Source: Deinococcus aestuarii (GTDB taxonomy: Bacteria; Deinococcota; Deinococci; Deinococcales; Deinococcaceae). From it: 64,000 bases of DNA. The translations under genes and the position numbers were made by a program. Numbering within the stretch: position 1 is the first letter of the stretch; each line of letters starts with the position of its first letter. The stretch is taken from positions 1 through 64,000 of the forward strand of contig NZ_JAHKSN010000023.1 of NCBI RefSeq assembly GCF_018863415.1. The letters run 5' to 3'. The notes under the pieces are model-generated. The model searched no databases, was not told the DNA's origin, and worked only from the letters and a program-made list of their open reading frames with translations. Positions 33,802-46,498 of this stretch are shown one piece after another.

Positions 33802-34329
33802 TCAGAGGTCGTAGCGAGCAGCTATGGCACGGAGAGCATCGAGAGTCGGCACGAGGTGTCCGTCACCAACCTCGCTCAGCCAACGGGCTTCCGGGCCAGG
33901 TCCCAGTCTCAACAATTTCAAGAGCGCTTCGAAGGAGACCCGGCGAACATCCTCGTCCAGATCATCTGTCAAGGCCCGAACGAGAGCATCATCCCACGCG
34001 TCTGCTTGTACGCCAAGGACAGCGGCAGCGGCCAGGCGTACATCCTCACGTGAGTCCGAAAGCAGCATGAAACGGACTTGCCCGAGCAGTTCGGCGGCGT
34101 CTGCCAGGTCGTAGTGAAACCCAACAAGCTCCAGCGCACCCAGGCGAATGAACCCATCAGGATGCTGGAGGGCACGGCTCAGGTGGGGCAGGAGGTCGCC
34201 GTCCTGCCCCTCGGCGAGCTGATGCACTGCGGGCCAGAGGGCGTTCCACTCTTCAGCAGGATTGCCTGTGGCCGCAGCCTCAAGCAGCCGTGCGAGGCGG
34301 TCCAGCGTCGTTTGCCGATCTGCAACCAT
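33802..34329 (-). CDS. HEAT-repeat-like orphan protein
   Basis: A 175-aa all-helical protein whose middle part carries HEAT-like repeats (DGFIRLGALELVGFHYDLAD, REDVRLAAAAVLGVQ, DEDVRRVSFEALLKLLRLG). The local GC is near 57% in one counted line, clearly below the neighbours, and codon use is less biased, which suggests recent transfer. GAGGAGA lies 8 nt before the ATG. Lone HEAT-like proteins of this size are often immunity or accessory proteins in toxin islands, but no toxin is adjacent, so function is open. Confidence 0.65.
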   Translation of the reverse strand: MVADRQTTLDRLARLLEAAATGNPAEEWNALWPAVHQLAEGQDGDLLPHLSRALQHPDGFIRLGALELVGFHYDLADAAELLGQVRFMLLSDSREDVRLAAAAVLGVQADAWDDALVRALTDDLDEDVRRVSFEALLKLLRLGPGPEARWLSEVGDGHLVPTLDALRAIAARYDL

Positions 34330-34480
34330 GCAGCGTTTCTCCTCACACCTGGGCCGCAGTTATCCCCTGGAAAGCCCCTCACATTGACCGCCCGTCGTCC
34401 ACCGGGTTGAACGTCTCTCCACGTTACAGCGCGCGTCCCCTCCTCTGCGCCGAAGAGCAGCGCCGCCCTACACTCCCCCC

Positions 34481-35008
34481 ATGTCCCCCACCCTTCTCCT
34501 CGTCTCGGGCCTGCCCGCCTCCGGCAAGACGCACCTCGGCTCGCGGCTGGCGCGGGAACTGGGGTGGCCGTTCGTCAGCAAGGACGAGTACAAGCAGCTC
34601 CTGCACGACCATCTCCCCGAGCTGACGCGGGCGCAGGCGGGACCGCTGAGCTTCGGGATCATGTACCACGTGGCGGGCGTGATCCTCGCGGCGGGCGGGA
34701 GCGTGGTATTGGAGACGCATTTCTATCTGGGGCTGAGCGAGCCGAAGATCGAACGACTGGCCGACCCTCATGCCGCGCGGGTCGTTCAACTCTTCTGCGA
34801 GGCACCCCTCCCCGAGCTGAAGCGGCGACACGCCGAACGGGTGGCCTCGGGTGCCCGGCCCCACATCGACCTGCCGTTCGACCATGCGGAGTTGCCGGGG
34901 AACGCCTGCTGGTCTCCCCTGGCGCTGGACGCCGCACTGCTCCGGGTGGACACGACCACGCCCCTCGACCTGCCGGACCTCGCCCGGTGGGTCCGGCACA
35001 ACGGCTGA
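34481..35008 (+). CDS. P-loop kinase (zeta-toxin/gluconate-kinase-like)
   Basis: A 175-aa AAA-type ATP-binding protein. Walker A is LLVSGLPASGKTHLGSRLA; the lid and base region includes FVSKDEYKQLLHDHLPELT and VVLETHFYLGLSEPKIE. The architecture is that of small-molecule kinases and of zeta-like proteins; the substrate is not evident. The -10 TACACT (34469-34474) is 6 nt from ATG. No antitoxin-like partner is next to it. Confidence 0.75.
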   Translation: MSPTLLLVSGLPASGKTHLGSRLARELGWPFVSKDEYKQLLHDHLPELTRAQAGPLSFGIMYHVAGVILAAGGSVVLETHFYLGLSEPKIERLADPHAARVVQLFCEAPLPELKRRHAERVASGARPHIDLPFDHAELPGNACWSPLALDAALLRVDTTTPLDLPDLARWVRHNG

Positions 35009-35069
35009 GGGGAAGGCCCCACCCGGAACTCTTCCCCTCCTGCTGGCGACTGGAAGCTGGCCGCTTGTG

Positions 35070-36314
<1,245 letters not shown>

Positions 36315-36351
36315 GGCGTCCAGTCTACGCCCGGGTCCGCGCACGCCCCCC

Positions 36352-36395
36352 AAAAAACAGCCGGTCCCCCGTCCTGAACGACAGGGGAGGCCGGC
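36352..36395 (-). terminator. Terminator after terC
   Basis: A long stem built on GCCGGCCTCCCCTGTC and its partner, ending ACCGGC, followed on the minus strand by TGTTTTTT (plus 36352-36357 are A's). It isolates terC from the apgM promoter. Confidence 0.85.
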
Positions 36396-36417
36396 GCAGG
36401 CGCAGAGAATAAGGCTT

Positions 36418-37221
36418 TCAGCCCTGCTTGAGCTGTTCGTCGGTCTCGAGGAGGTCCACGCCCTCTCGGTGGGCCTCGGCCTCGGCCTGCGCCTCGGACA
36501 TGGCAGGCTTGCGGGTGGCGAGGAAGGTGCCGATCACCGCGATGGCGGCCATCACCGTCCAGAAGAGGGTCTGCGGCAGGTGGAAGGTGGGTACCGCCGG
36601 GAAGACCTCGTGGGCGGCCTCCAGCGTCTCGATGCCGAGCTTGACGGCGATCCAGCCCACCAGCGCGTAGGCCACGTTGTCCATCGCCGGGTAGCGGTTG
36701 AGCACCTTGAGGAAGATCGTCGCCGCGAAGCGCATCAGGATCAGGCCGATGATGCCGCCGATCACCACGATGGTCAGGCCCTGCTGGGGCGGCATGTCGC
36801 GCGGGATCAGCGCCACCCCCGCCAGGATCGAGTCCACGCTGAAGGCCAGGTCGGTCAGGTTGAGCAGCACGACGGTCGCCCAGAAGCCCCGGCCCCTGGT
36901 GCCGCCCACGCCCCCGGCGTCCCCGTGGCCCTTTTTGACGAAGTGGCTGAGGGCGAGGTAGGCGAGGTACAGGGCCCCGAAGGCGCGCAGCCACCAGTAT
37001 TCCAGCACGTACGAGGCGAGCAGCACGCCCAGGATGCGCAGCACGACCGCGCCGCCGATGCCGTAGGCGAGCGCCTTGCGCTGGAGGTCGGTGGCGAGGT
37101 GGCGCACCATCACCGCCAGAACGAGGGCGTTGTCCGCCGAGAGCAGGCCCTCCAGCAGGACGAGGGTGCCGAGGATCGCCCAGGTCTCGGCGTTGAGGGG
37201 GGGCATTTCGAGTCCGAACAT
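36418..37221 (-). CDS. TerC-family integral membrane protein
   Basis: A 267-aa protein with about seven membrane segments. The conserved acidic helices [14 protein letters not shown] and [16 protein letters not shown] mark the TerC/Alx family, now linked to manganese export and metal handling as well as tellurite resistance. The minus-strand TAGACT (37231-37236) is 9 nt before the ATG. In a Deinococcus, a manganese-linked role would matter because Mn protects proteins, but the specificity is inferred. Confidence 0.92.
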   Translation of the reverse strand: MFGLEMPPLNAETWAILGTLVLLEGLLSADNALVLAVMVRHLATDLQRKALAYGIGGAVVLRILGVLLASYVLEYWWLRAFGALYLAYLALSHFVKKGHGDAGGVGGTRGRGFWATVVLLNLTDLAFSVDSILAGVALIPRDMPPQQGLTIVVIGGIIGLILMRFAATIFLKVLNRYPAMDNVAYALVGWIAVKLGIETLEAAHEVFPAVPTFHLPQTLFWTVMAAIAVIGTFLATRKPAMSEAQAEAEAHREGVDLLETDEQLKQG

Positions 37222-37292
37222 AATCAGGGCAGTCTACCCGCCCGCCCCGGCCGGGATGGGGCGCACGGAACACACGGAATGCAAAGCGGCCC

Positions 37293-37943
37293 TCAGCGCA
37301 GAATCTGCCCCGCCCCGTCGAGCGCCGGGTAGGGCTCGCCCCGCTCGCGGAGGCCGGGGGCGAGGTCGGGGTAGGCCCACTCGAAGGCGAGGCGGCCCAG
37401 CTCCTCCGGAGAAAGCTGCGGCGCGTCGTACATCCCCGCCACGAGGCGCTGGCGCTGGGCCTCGAAGAGGATGGTGGCGGCGGCGACCGAGACGTTGAGG
37501 CTCTGCACCATGCCGAACATGGGGATGACGATGTTCGCGTCGGCGAGCCCCGCCGCCTCGTCGGACACCCCCCACTTCTCGGCCCCGAGGAGCACGCAGG
37601 TCGGGCGGGTGTAGTCGGGCTCGCGGTAGTCGAGGCTGCGCTGCGAGAGGTGGGTGGCGAGGACCTGCACGCCCTGCGCCTGCAACTCGCGCACGGCGCT
37701 CACGGCGTCCGCGTGCTTGCGGACCGCCACCCACTTGTGGGCGCTGCCGCTCGTGGCGTCGAAGGTGGGCAGGGCCCCGCCCTTCGGGGGGACGGCGTGG
37801 GCGGTGAGCACCCCCACCGCGTCGCAGGTGCGCAGGATGGCGCTGAAGTTGTGAGGCTTGTGCACCTCGTCCATCAGCACGCCCAGGGTGGGCTGGCGTC
37901 TGCTCAGGACGCGGCGAATCTTCTCGTACCGCTCGGGGGTCAT
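37293..37943 (-). CDS. trmH: SPOUT tRNA/rRNA 2'-O-methyltransferase, TrmH type
   Basis: A 216-aa SpoU-family methylase. Motif 1 is [20 protein letters not shown], motif 2 [13 protein letters not shown] and motif 3 [18 protein letters not shown], which forms the AdoMet knot. Length and the N-terminal basic helix ([20 protein letters not shown]) fit TrmH (tRNA Gm18), so the symbol is a reasonable but not certain choice. The -10 TACCCT (37952-37957) is 8 nt from the ATG. Confidence 0.88.
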   Translation of the reverse strand: MTPERYEKIRRVLSRRQPTLGVLMDEVHKPHNFSAILRTCDAVGVLTAHAVPPKGGALPTFDATSGSAHKWVAVRKHADAVSAVRELQAQGVQVLATHLSQRSLDYREPDYTRPTCVLLGAEKWGVSDEAAGLADANIVIPMFGMVQSLNVSVAAATILFEAQRQRLVAGMYDAPQLSPEELGRLAFEWAYPDLAPGLRERGEPYPALDGAGQILR

Positions 37944-38051
37944 CAGGGGGCAGGGTAGCGCAGGGATGGGAAGGCACAGACGACGGCAGCCTCAATCCTG
38001 CCGGGGCGGGGCCTCAGCATCCGTCAGGTTGCGCGTGCTAGCACTACCCCT

Positions 38052-38915
<864 letters not shown>

Positions 38916-38935
38916 AACCCATCCGGCCGGAGAAG

Positions 38936-38968
38936 GCCCCAGCCCAGGACGACCGGGTGGGGCTTTTT
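38936..38968 (+). terminator. Terminator after the PG-binding gene
   Basis: GCCCCAGCCC (38936-38945) pairs with GGGTGGGGC (38955-38963), one bulge, followed by TTTTT. Confidence 0.8.
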
Positions 38969-39047
38969 CCTGCGGCCTGCGCCTCACCCTCCGCGGGCCT
39001 CTCCGGAAACCCTGGGAACGCGGGTCAGCAGGGGGTACCCTGGGGGC

Positions 39048-39287
39048 ATGGAAAAACTCCGGGGCCGGATCGTGGTGGGGGACGTGAGACACGAGCAGCA
39101 GCACTTCATCGTCATCGCGGGCAGCGTGACGGGGGAGGATCTCGCGGCCCTGCGCCGCGCCGCCGCCGGGGACGGGCAGGTGCTCCTGAACACCGAGTAT
39201 GGCCCCTGGCCCTTCCGCATCACGCAGGCGGACCCGGCGGCGGGCTCCTTCCACCTGACCAGCCTGCCGCCGGGCGCTGTTCGCTAG
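39048..39287 (+). CDS. Small protein of unknown function
   Basis: A 79-aa soluble protein (MEKLRGRIVVGDVRHEQQHF...) with mixed alpha/beta character and the segment LNTEYGPWPFRITQADPAAG. I do not recognise the family. The -10 TACCCT (39036-39041) is 6 nt before the ATG, which supports expression as a leaderless gene. A 12-bp hairpin at 39303-39332 ends it. Confidence 0.65.
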   Translation: MEKLRGRIVVGDVRHEQQHFIVIAGSVTGEDLAALRRAAAGDGQVLLNTEYGPWPFRITQADPAAGSFHLTSLPPGAVR

Positions 39288-39302
39288 CCTCCTGAAAGAG
39301 CG

Positions 39303-39332
39303 ACGGGCCCCGACAGCTTCGTCGGGGCCCGT
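39303..39332. terminator. Bidirectional 12-bp hairpin
   Basis: ACGGGCCCCGAC (39303-39314) and GTCGGGGCCCGT (39321-39332) pair perfectly around a 6-nt loop, between convergent genes. There is no T tract on the plus side; on the minus side CGCTCTTTC follows. Confidence 0.65.
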
Positions 39333-39348
39333 GTGCTCACGCTGTTCC

Positions 39349-39579
39349 TCACTCCTGCCGGGTTTCGGTGGGCAGATCGGGGCCCTGCGCGTCGTCGCCC
39401 TTGACGTGCCCGAACACAAAGTCGTCGGAGGGTTCGGCCCCGGCGACCTCTCGGGCCCCGCGACCGGGACGTGCGTTCAGTTCGGCCATCTCCTGCTGGC
39501 TCAGGTCGCTGGCGTCGGCGGCGGGCACATCCCCGACGTCCGCGTGCTGCTTTTGCTCGTTCGGTCCATCGCCCGTCAT
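39349..39579 (-). CDS. Small acidic disordered protein
   Basis: A 76-aa protein rich in Asp, Glu, Gly, Ala and Gln (MTGDGPNEQKQHADVGDVPA...), without membrane segments or known motifs. A good ribosome site (GGAGGT) lies 4 nt before the ATG. It follows another small disordered gene (39607-39780) on the same strand with a 27-nt gap, so the two may be one transcript. No function can be named. Confidence 0.6.
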   Translation of the reverse strand: MTGDGPNEQKQHADVGDVPAADASDLSQQEMAELNARPGRGAREVAGAEPSDDFVFGHVKGDDAQGPDLPTETRQE

Positions 39580-39606
39580 GTTGACCTCCGGGAGGGGTGA
39601 CTGCGC

Positions 39607-39780
39607 TCAGCCCTTGCCGTTGCCCTTGCTGTCGCCGCTGCCTTTCCCGCCCCCTCCGGCGCCGCTCTGGCTGCCGTTGCGCCGCCCGTCGCCGCTTTTC
39701 TCGTCGGCGCTTCCCTTGTTGGCGCCCGGGTTGCGGCTGTGGTCGCGGTCGCCCTGGTTGTAGTTGTCCTTGTGGCTCAT
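39607..39780 (-). CDS. 57-aa Gly/Asn/Lys/Ser-rich disordered protein
   Basis: Reads MSHKDNYNQGDRDHSRNPGA and continues with Gly-, Ser- and Lys-rich repeats to a stop at 39607-39609. It has almost no hydrophobic residues, like hydrophilins and small acid-soluble-type peptides. It lies upstream of the acidic 76-aa gene and may form a pair of oppositely charged disordered proteins with it. Expression is suggested by composition and position only. Confidence 0.5.
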   Translation of the reverse strand: MSHKDNYNQGDRDHSRNPGANKGSADEKSGDGRRNGSQSGAGGGGKGSGDSKGNGKG

Positions 39781-39898
39781 GTCGGCATGGTGCGCCGCCG
39801 CGACGTGCGGCGGGTGAGCGGGGCCTCAAGGTTCGGAACGAGAGGGGACGAGGAACCGAAGCGGCTCCCGACCGTTACCCTGACCGGGGAGGTGCGGC

Positions 39899-40309
39899 AT
39901 GGAGAACGAGACGACCACGCGGGGCCGCCAGCCCGGAGGAAGGATGAGGGGGCTCTTGCTCCCGGCGCTGCTGGCGTCCTGTGCGCCCCGGTATCAGCCC
40001 CCGGTGACCTACGTGGCCTCGCAGGCGCAGGTGCTGGCGACGGTCGCCCAGACCGTGGCGGCGGACCGGCGGGCGCCGGGAGGCTGGAACATCGTGGAGC
40101 GCGACGAGGGCTACCTGAAGGCGGAGGCCCGCGACCCCCGGGTGGTCCCGTCGGGCCCGAACGCGGGCGTTCCGGAGGGGATGACCGTCATGGTGGCGGT
40201 GGCCGGGGACAGCACCCTCGCCACGGTGGCGATCAGCACCAGCCCGGCGGCGGCCTACATGCGGCAAAAGCTCACGGCGGCCCTGGACGCGAGGTTCAAA
40301 CGGCAGTGA
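39899..40309 (+). CDS. Probable small lipoprotein
   Basis: A 136-aa protein with a lipobox LLPALLASC. If translation starts at ATG 39944 (GGAGGA just upstream), the product has a textbook short lipoprotein signal (MRGLLLPALLASC). The start at 39899 has a better-spaced GGGAGG but would put a hydrophilic tail before the signal. I give the longer ORF and prefer the inner start. The remaining sequence (about 100 aa) has no family I know. The -10 TACCCT lies at 39876-39881. Confidence 0.65.
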   Translation: MENETTTRGRQPGGRMRGLLLPALLASCAPRYQPPVTYVASQAQVLATVAQTVAADRRAPGGWNIVERDEGYLKAEARDPRVVPSGPNAGVPEGMTVMVAVAGDSTLATVAISTSPAAAYMRQKLTAALDARFKRQ

Positions 40310-40344
40310 CACCCCGGCCCACACCGGAGGCGCTTGTCAGCACA

Positions 40345-40392
40345 AGAGGCGCGGCAGGGCGTGGTCCGAACAACCACCGTCCTGCCGCCTCT
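40345..40392. terminator. Hairpin between the lipoprotein gene and tRNA-Arg
   Basis: AGAGGCGCGGCAGGGCGTGGT pairs with ACCACCGTCCTGCCGCCTCT across a short loop, with small bulges. It lies 5 nt past the 3' end of the minus-strand tRNA and about 35 nt past the plus-strand lipoprotein, so it can end either transcript. Confidence 0.55.
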
Positions 40393-40396
40393 GCTC

Positions 40397-40473
40397 TGGT
40401 GCACTCGACTGGAATCGAACCAGTGGCCTAGGGCTTAGGAGTCCCCCGCTCTATCCGACTGAGCTACGAGTGC
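40397..40473 (-). tRNA. tRNA-Arg (anticodon CCT), CCA encoded
   Basis: Minus-strand cloverleaf of 77 nt. Acceptor GCACTCG pairs with CGAGTGC, followed by A and genomic CCA. D arm GCTC...GAGC, anticodon loop CTCCTAA (anticodon CCT, decodes AGG), T arm ACTGG-TTCGATT-CCAGT. The base pair closing the anticodon loop would be A-G, and the next is a normal G-C. AGG is a rare codon in this GC-rich genome. Confidence 0.95.
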
Positions 40474-40546
40474 GTAGCAGCCGGGAGTATAGCAGGGAGG
40501 AAACGGTCAGGAACCTCCGGCCACGGGGCGCGGGACATCCCTCCCC

Positions 40547-41188
40547 TCACTGGCTCGTGATCGGCGTCGGCACGTGCAGCTCGTAGCGTTGCAGGCCCTG
40601 GCTTTCCAGGCTGCGGCGGTAGGTGTCGCTCCCCAGCGGCAGGTAGACGAAGTGCTCCGCGCGGCCCCAGCCCTGGCCCAGTTGCCAGCGCTGGAGCATC
40701 TTCGGCTCGGCGGTGGTGAAGGAGACGTTCACCGCCCCGGCGGCGTAGACCACCCGGTCGTGGGTCATCAGGTCGAGGGCCTCGCCGGGGTCGCGGGTGC
40801 CGCTGCTGTTGCGGTCCTGCCACATCAGCCAGCGCAGAAACAGGACGCGGGTGCCCGGGGCGCTGACCTGCACGCCCTCGGCGCCCGCAGGCAGCAGGCT
40901 CTCCACCGGCTGCGCGAGACTCACGGGCCCCTGCCAGGAGGCCGGATTCACGTTCACCGCCGTGCTCGTGGCCCCCGCCGTGACCGCCTGCTGGAACACG
41001 CTCTCGCCCGACTCGGTGAGCAGGTTGAGGTAGACGGTCCCCCCGATGGGGGCGGCAGGGTGCCGGACCTCCACTCCGGAAGGCAGCGGCGGGCGGCCCC
41101 CGGTCGAGGACGACGAACTCCCGCAGGCGGTCAGGGCGGCCGCGAGCAGGGCAAGCAGGGGCAGGCCCATCATCCTCGAACGCTTCAC
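40547..41188 (-). CDS. Lipoprotein, second gene of a two-gene operon
   Basis: A 213-aa exported lipoprotein with signal [16 protein letters not shown] (lipobox LTAC) followed by a Ser/Gly-rich stretch. The mature part has beta-rich segments ([40 protein letters not shown]). It starts at GTG 41186-41188, overlapping the preceding lipoprotein stop (GTGA). The pair has related repeats such as a DRN.DG-type stretch. Function unknown; surface or envelope structural role is possible. Confidence 0.7.
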   Translation of the reverse strand: MKRSRMMGLPLLALLAAALTACGSSSSSTGGRPPLPSGVEVRHPAAPIGGTVYLNLLTESGESVFQQAVTAGATSTAVNVNPASWQGPVSLAQPVESLLPAGAEGVQVSAPGTRVLFLRWLMWQDRNSSGTRDPGEALDLMTHDRVVYAAGAVNVSFTTAEPKMLQRWQLGQGWGRAEHFVYLPLGSDTYRRSLESQGLQRYELHVPTPITSQ

Positions 41189-41871
41189 TTCCGGCCTCCG
41201 GTCAGCCCCTGGCTGGTGAAGTAGTCGGTCGGCTCGTGCATCCGCAGGGTCAGCGCCTCGTCGGCCTGCGGGACGCTGTTCATGGTCACGAGGTAGCGGT
41301 CCGGCGTGGCCGAGGGTTGCAGGACGAGGTGGCGCACCAGCGACCACCCGGCGGTGCGCGTGCCCGTCTCGGTGCTGCGGCCGTCCGGGCTCACGAAGCG
41401 GTAGCTGAAAGCCTCCGAGGCGAAGCTGTAGAGGTCGTGGGTGTTGTACAGCTCCTCCTCCGCCGTGGGCCTGCCGTCGCGGTTCGCGTCCCGGAAGACG
41501 AGGAAGTACACGTTGCAGGTCCTGGCGGTGTTCGGCGTGACCGTGACCTCCCGCTTGTCCGCCGCCTCGCCCGTCAGGAAGGGCGTGGTGCAGCGGGGAT
41601 CGGCGGCGAGCGTCTTGAGCGTGTCGCCCCACAGGGAGAGGGTCGCCGTGCCGGGGCCCGTCAGGTAGCCCTGGCCCACCACGTTGACCGAATCGCCGAG
41701 ATAGGCGACAGCGGCGACCTTCACGTCCGCCGTGTCGTTCAGCGCCGGGAACTGGAAGTTGAGCTGCGTCGGCGGCAGGTAAGGGGTCGGGTCGGGGCAG
41801 GCGGTCAGCAGGGAGACGCCCAACCCGCTGACCACCAGCAGGGTGAGGGTTTGTTTTCGCGCAATCTTCAT
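41185..41871 (-). CDS. Lipoprotein, first gene of a two-gene operon
   Basis: A 228-aa lipoprotein with signal ending [14 protein letters not shown]. The mature region includes [20 protein letters not shown], an EF-hand-like Asp/Asn-rich loop that may bind calcium, and it is similar in layout to the [15 protein letters not shown] segment of its partner, so the two genes may be ancient paralogs. The minus-strand TACGGT is about 9 nt from the ATG. Coupled to the next gene by a 4-bp overlap. Confidence 0.7.
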   Translation of the reverse strand: MKIARKQTLTLLVVSGLGVSLLTACPDPTPYLPPTQLNFQFPALNDTADVKVAAVAYLGDSVNVVGQGYLTGPGTATLSLWGDTLKTLAADPRCTTPFLTGEAADKREVTVTPNTARTCNVYFLVFRDANRDGRPTAEEELYNTHDLYSFASEAFSYRFVSPDGRSTETGTRTAGWSLVRHLVLQPSATPDRYLVTMNSVPQADEALTLRMHEPTDYFTSQGLTGGRK

Positions 41872-41924
41872 GGCCCCCTCACCGTACGCGATGAAGGGGC
41901 CACCTGTGGGCGAATGTGCGGCGC

Positions 41925-43328
<1,404 letters not shown>

Positions 43329-43334
43329 GCGGGC

Positions 43335-43340
43335 AGTCTA
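43335..43340 (-). promoter_or_regulatory. lpd -10 box (leaderless), twin of the aceE promoter
   Basis: TAGACT with GCCCGC and ATGACAAA following. Compared with aceE, the 20 bases from TAGACT to ACAAA differ only at one position (G for A after the -10). Confidence 0.75.
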
Positions 43341-43390
43341 AAGCGAGTGCGGGAGGGCGCCAGTAACATCCGTCGAAAGTCGTGAAGGGT

Positions 43391-44551
43391 TCATTGACGA
43401 CTGGAAGTGGTGAGTGCGGCGCCGGGCTCCTCCAGGAAGTCCGTCACCACGCGGTTGAGCGCCCACCACCCCTGCGGCGTCGCGCACAGCCGTTCGCCCT
43501 CCAGCATGAGCAGGCCCCGCCGCACGTTGGCCGCGATAGGTTCGGCGTAGGCCCCACGCACGTCCACCCCCGAGCGGCCCGACAACTCGGCGAGGTCCAC
43601 CCCGTCCCGCAGCCGCAGGCCCATGAAGAGGGCGTCGGTGACGAACTCGGCGGCGTCCACGTCCTGCACCTCGGGCCGCTCGCCCGCCAGCCAGTCGTGG
43701 AGATGGGGATTGGTCCAGCGGCGGGAGAGGAAGCCGTTCCCACTGGCCGGGTAATGCCCCGCCGCGCCCGGTCCCAGCCCCAGGTAGAGGCGGTTGTGCC
43801 AGTAGGCGAGGTTGTGCCGCGACTCCTCGCCGGGGCGCGCGTAGTTGCTGACCTCGTAGCGGGTGAAGCCGAGGGCGCCCAGCAGGGCCTCGGTGCGCTC
43901 GAAGCCCTCGCGCTCGTCGTCCTCCTCGACGGTCACGCCCCGCCGGGCGAACTCGGTGCCGGGCTCGACCGTCAGGGTGTAGGCGCTCACGTGCCCGACG
44001 CCGAGGTCCACCAGGCCGCGAATGTCCGACTCCAGAGGCTGACCCGGCACGGCGGTGATCAGGTCGCCGCTGACCCGGAAGTCCGCGCCGATCAGCGTGG
44101 TCACGGCCTCGCGCGCCTGCTGGGCGTCGTGCTGGCGGCCCAGGAACTTCAACGTCGCGTCGTCGAGGCTCTGCACGCCGACGGAGGCGCGACCGAAGCC
44201 GAGGGCCCGCCAGTGGGCCGCGCGCTCGGGGGACACGGTGCCGGGGTTCACCTCCAGCGTGTTCTCGGTCCGGCCCCAGCCCAGGTGACGCCGGACGCTG
44301 CCGACGAGAGCCGCCAGCTCCGCGTCCCGCAGGAAGCTCGGGGTGCCGCCCCCCAGGTACACCGTGTCGAGGTCCACCGCGTACCCCTGCGCCAGCCGGG
44401 CCGCCTCCGCCTCGATGCCCTCCAGATACCGCTCGACCAGCCCGGCCCGCCGCGTCAGGACGTGGAAGTCGCAGTACGGGCAGATGGTCGGGCAGAAGGG
44501 CACGTGCACGTAGAGGTGGCGCACGGTGGAGTCGGGGTGGGGGGCCGTCAC
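43391..44551 (-). CDS. hemW: Radical SAM heme chaperone HemW
   Basis: Delivers heme to acceptor proteins; formerly confused with oxygen-independent coproporphyrinogen oxidase. It is 386 aa. The radical SAM cysteines are in [18 protein letters not shown] (CxxxCxxC), followed by [12 protein letters not shown] and, late in the protein, [19 protein letters not shown], the HemW signature. I start at GTG 44549-44551 because the -10 TACACT (44558-44563) lies 6 nt upstream. The ORF extends upstream without support. Confidence 0.93.
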   Translation of the reverse strand: MTAPHPDSTVRHLYVHVPFCPTICPYCDFHVLTRRAGLVERYLEGIEAEAARLAQGYAVDLDTVYLGGGTPSFLRDAELAALVGSVRRHLGWGRTENTLEVNPGTVSPERAAHWRALGFGRASVGVQSLDDATLKFLGRQHDAQQAREAVTTLIGADFRVSGDLITAVPGQPLESDIRGLVDLGVGHVSAYTLTVEPGTEFARRGVTVEEDDEREGFERTEALLGALGFTRYEVSNYARPGEESRHNLAYWHNRLYLGLGPGAAGHYPASGNGFLSRRWTNPHLHDWLAGERPEVQDVDAAEFVTDALFMGLRLRDGVDLAELSGRSGVDVRGAYAEPIAANVRRGLLMLEGERLCATPQGWWALNRVVTDFLEEPGAALTTSSRQ

Positions 44552-44607
44552 GCGGGAAGTGTAGGGGGAGGCCGGGCGGGGCGTGCGGTACGCGGTCGCT
44601 TTTGGCC

Positions 44608-45096
44608 CTACCGACCGTGCGGCGTGGCGTCCATCCAGGCTTCGAGGGCGGCGCGCACCCCGTCCGGCGTGGTGACGACGACGGGCACGCCCGCCTCGGA
44701 GACGGCGCTCGCGGCCTCGTTCTCGCCCGACTCGCCCGCGAGGGGTAGGTCGCCCTGCCACGCCGGGTACTCGCCCCCCTCGCGGTAGGGGGTGCCGTCC
44801 AGGTCGTCCACCACCCGCTCCGGCACGGTCACGGCGGGGCCGGAACCCAAGGCGAGCGGCGCGACGACGAGGACCCCGCGTGGCTCCAGTTCGCGCAGGG
44901 CGGCGAGAAGGGGGGTCAGGCCGTCGTGGACGAGGAGGTCGGCGCGGCCCTTGCCGTCGAGGGAGGTGAGCTGGTCGGGCACCCCGGCGGCGAGGTCCGG
45001 TGGGGCGGCGACCAGCCAGCGGTGCCCCCCGGCGCGTCCCTCGAAGGTCGCGTGGGCCGAGCCGTAGATGTCCGTCCAGGTGCCCGTGTGCCTCAT
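44608..45096 (-). CDS. Protein of unknown function
   Basis: A 162-aa soluble protein that begins [20 protein letters not shown]. No known family or active-site motif is recognised; it looks like a single alpha/beta domain (repeated V-V-hydrophobic strands such as [11 protein letters not shown] and [12 protein letters not shown]). I start at ATG 45096 because the minus-strand -10 TATCCT (45104-45109) lies 7 nt upstream. It shares a 40-bp divergent region with the next gene. Confidence 0.7.
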   Translation of the reverse strand: MRHTGTWTDIYGSAHATFEGRAGGHRWLVAAPPDLAAGVPDQLTSLDGKGRADLLVHDGLTPLLAALRELEPRGVLVVAPLALGSGPAVTVPERVVDDLDGTPYREGGEYPAWQGDLPLAGESGENEAASAVSEAGVPVVVTTPDGVRAALEAWMDATPHGR

Positions 45097-45136
45097 CGCG
45101 CTCAGGATAGCGGGGTGGGGTGGAATACTGCCCGAC

Positions 45137-45610
45137 ATGACGGGCGACCCTCACCCCCTGGAGGCCCTCCGAGCGCAGGCCGCCGTGACCCCACCCGCAC
45201 AGGTGCGCGCCGAGCTGGAGGAGGGGACCGCCGTGTACCGGGCTCTCCTGGCCGCCGACGGCTGGGGAGCCGGGGCCGAGGACACCCTGCGGCGCGTGAT
45301 CGGCATGGAGCGCAAGATGGGCATGGAGATGCGGATCGGCCTGGGCGAGCGCGCGGCGGACCTGCCCCACCGCCTCACCGCGCCGCTCGCGGAGATGGGC
45401 CTGCCGGAACTGCTGGAGGAGGCCCGCGCCACCCGCACCCGGACGCTCGACCTGCTGGACCGCGTGCTCGCCGCCCCGGACCATCTGCGGGTCTGGACCT
45501 TCGGGGAGGAGGTCGAGCCCGCCGTCTACCTCCTGGCGCTGCGGGGGCGGCTGGAGCGGCTGGCCGCGCTGGTCGAGGCCGCACGGCTGGCGGCGCCGGG
45601 ACCGACCTGA
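45137..45610 (+). CDS. DinB-like helical protein (weak call)
   Basis: A 157-aa all-helical protein. The pattern of a four-helix bundle, with [14 protein letters not shown] in the middle and [19 protein letters not shown] at the end, is reminiscent of DinB-like proteins, but the metal-binding histidines that define the family are not visible, so the call is weak. I start at ATG 45137, with AATACT (45124-45129) 7 nt upstream, the same -10 variant seen before the mliC pair. Divergent from the 44608-45096 gene. Confidence 0.6.
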   Translation: MTGDPHPLEALRAQAAVTPPAQVRAELEEGTAVYRALLAADGWGAGAEDTLRRVIGMERKMGMEMRIGLGERAADLPHRLTAPLAEMGLPELLEEARATRTRTLDLLDRVLAAPDHLRVWTFGEEVEPAVYLLALRGRLERLAALVEAARLAAPGPT

Positions 45611-45639
45611 CCGTGCCCGCAATGCCGGGGAGGGGCAAC

Positions 45640-45663
45640 AAAAAAGCGCCCTCTCCGGACGCT
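45640..45663 (-). terminator. Terminator after the AIM24 gene
   Basis: The minus strand reads AGCGTCCGGAGAGGGCGCTTTTTT: a short stem (AGCG.C / G.GCGCT) followed by six T's. It lies past the stop of the AIM24 gene. Confidence 0.6.
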
Positions 45664-45703
45664 GATAGTCAAAAAATAGCGTGGGATGCAGGGGGTGTCA
45701 ACC

Positions 45704-46498
45704 CTATGCACCCAGTGTCGGCGTGAGGGCGGGGGGCAGGCGCAGCGGCAGGGTGGGGGCGAACCATACCCGCCCGCTGCCCCGGTAGACCTGCACGTAA
45801 CCCTCGCCCGTCCGCCCGCTGCCGAGCAGGCCGCGCGCGCTCTTCTCGACGCTGAAGGTCAGGCCGCCCGTGTACGCCACGACGAGGTTGCCGTCCACCT
45901 TGAGGGTCTCGTCCCGGAGGTCGAGAACCTGAAACTCGTCCGGGTGGACGGGGCTTTGCAGGGCGAAGACACCCGTGCCCGAGAGCTTGGGCTGCACCCG
46001 CCCCTCCCCGCTGCCGAGGGCGGCGCTCAGGCCCCGGTTGACGTGCCGCCCCACCGTCACGTCCCCCACGCAGGCGACGAAGGCGCCGTCGTCCACGATC
46101 ACTTCCTCGCCGCGCAGCTCGCCGAGGAGGAGGTGCAGCCGCGTGGGCTCGGTGTGGATCACGCCCGCGCCCCGGTAAACGGTCTTGTACAGGCCCTCGC
46201 CGGTCGCCGCCGCCGTGACCGCCCCGCGCAGCAGGCCGCCCAGCCCGCCTCCGCCGCCCGCCACGCTCGCGCTCAGCTCGATCTCGCCGCGCAGGGACTG
46301 GAGGGCGCCGGGTTCGAGGACCGCCGTGCCTCCTCCCAGGTGCAGGGTGAGCTGCCGCCAGGGCGCGGGGCGGGTCACGGGTTGGAGGTAGCCCTCCAGC
46401 GGGGCCTCGGCGGGGTGGGCGGTGTGCTCGACAACCTCCAGGCGGGCGCCCTCGCCGCCGATCTCGCGCACCGTGCGGGCCTTCCAGATAAATTCCAT
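45704..46498 (-). CDS. AIM24-family protein
   Basis: A 264-aa beta-rich protein of the AIM24/TIGR00266 family, which in bacteria has no clear biochemical role. Motifs: the central Gly-rich segment [16 protein letters not shown], then [22 protein letters not shown] and [18 protein letters not shown] end. I start at ATG 46498; the longer ORF upstream has no support. A terminator at 45640-45663 follows. Confidence 0.75.
   Translation of the reverse strand: MEFIWKARTVREIGGEGARLEVVEHTAHPAEAPLEGYLQPVTRPAPWRQLTLHLGGGTAVLEPGALQSLRGEIELSASVAGGGGGLGGLLRGAVTAAATGEGLYKTVYRGAGVIHTEPTRLHLLLGELRGEEVIVDDGAFVACVGDVTVGRHVNRGLSAALGSGEGRVQPKLSGTGVFALQSPVHPDEFQVLDLRDETLKVDGNLVVAYTGGLTFSVEKSARGLLGSGRTGEGYVQVYRGSGRVWFAPTLPLRLPPALTPTLGA

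Noticed and set aside
34481..35008. Zeta toxin of a toxin-antitoxin pair
   Set aside because: No epsilon-like antitoxin is adjacent, and the P-loop fits small kinases equally well.
40345..40392. Small RNA or riboswitch next to the tRNA
   Set aside because: It is a simple hairpin suited to ending the tRNA or lipoprotein transcript; no known motif is seen.
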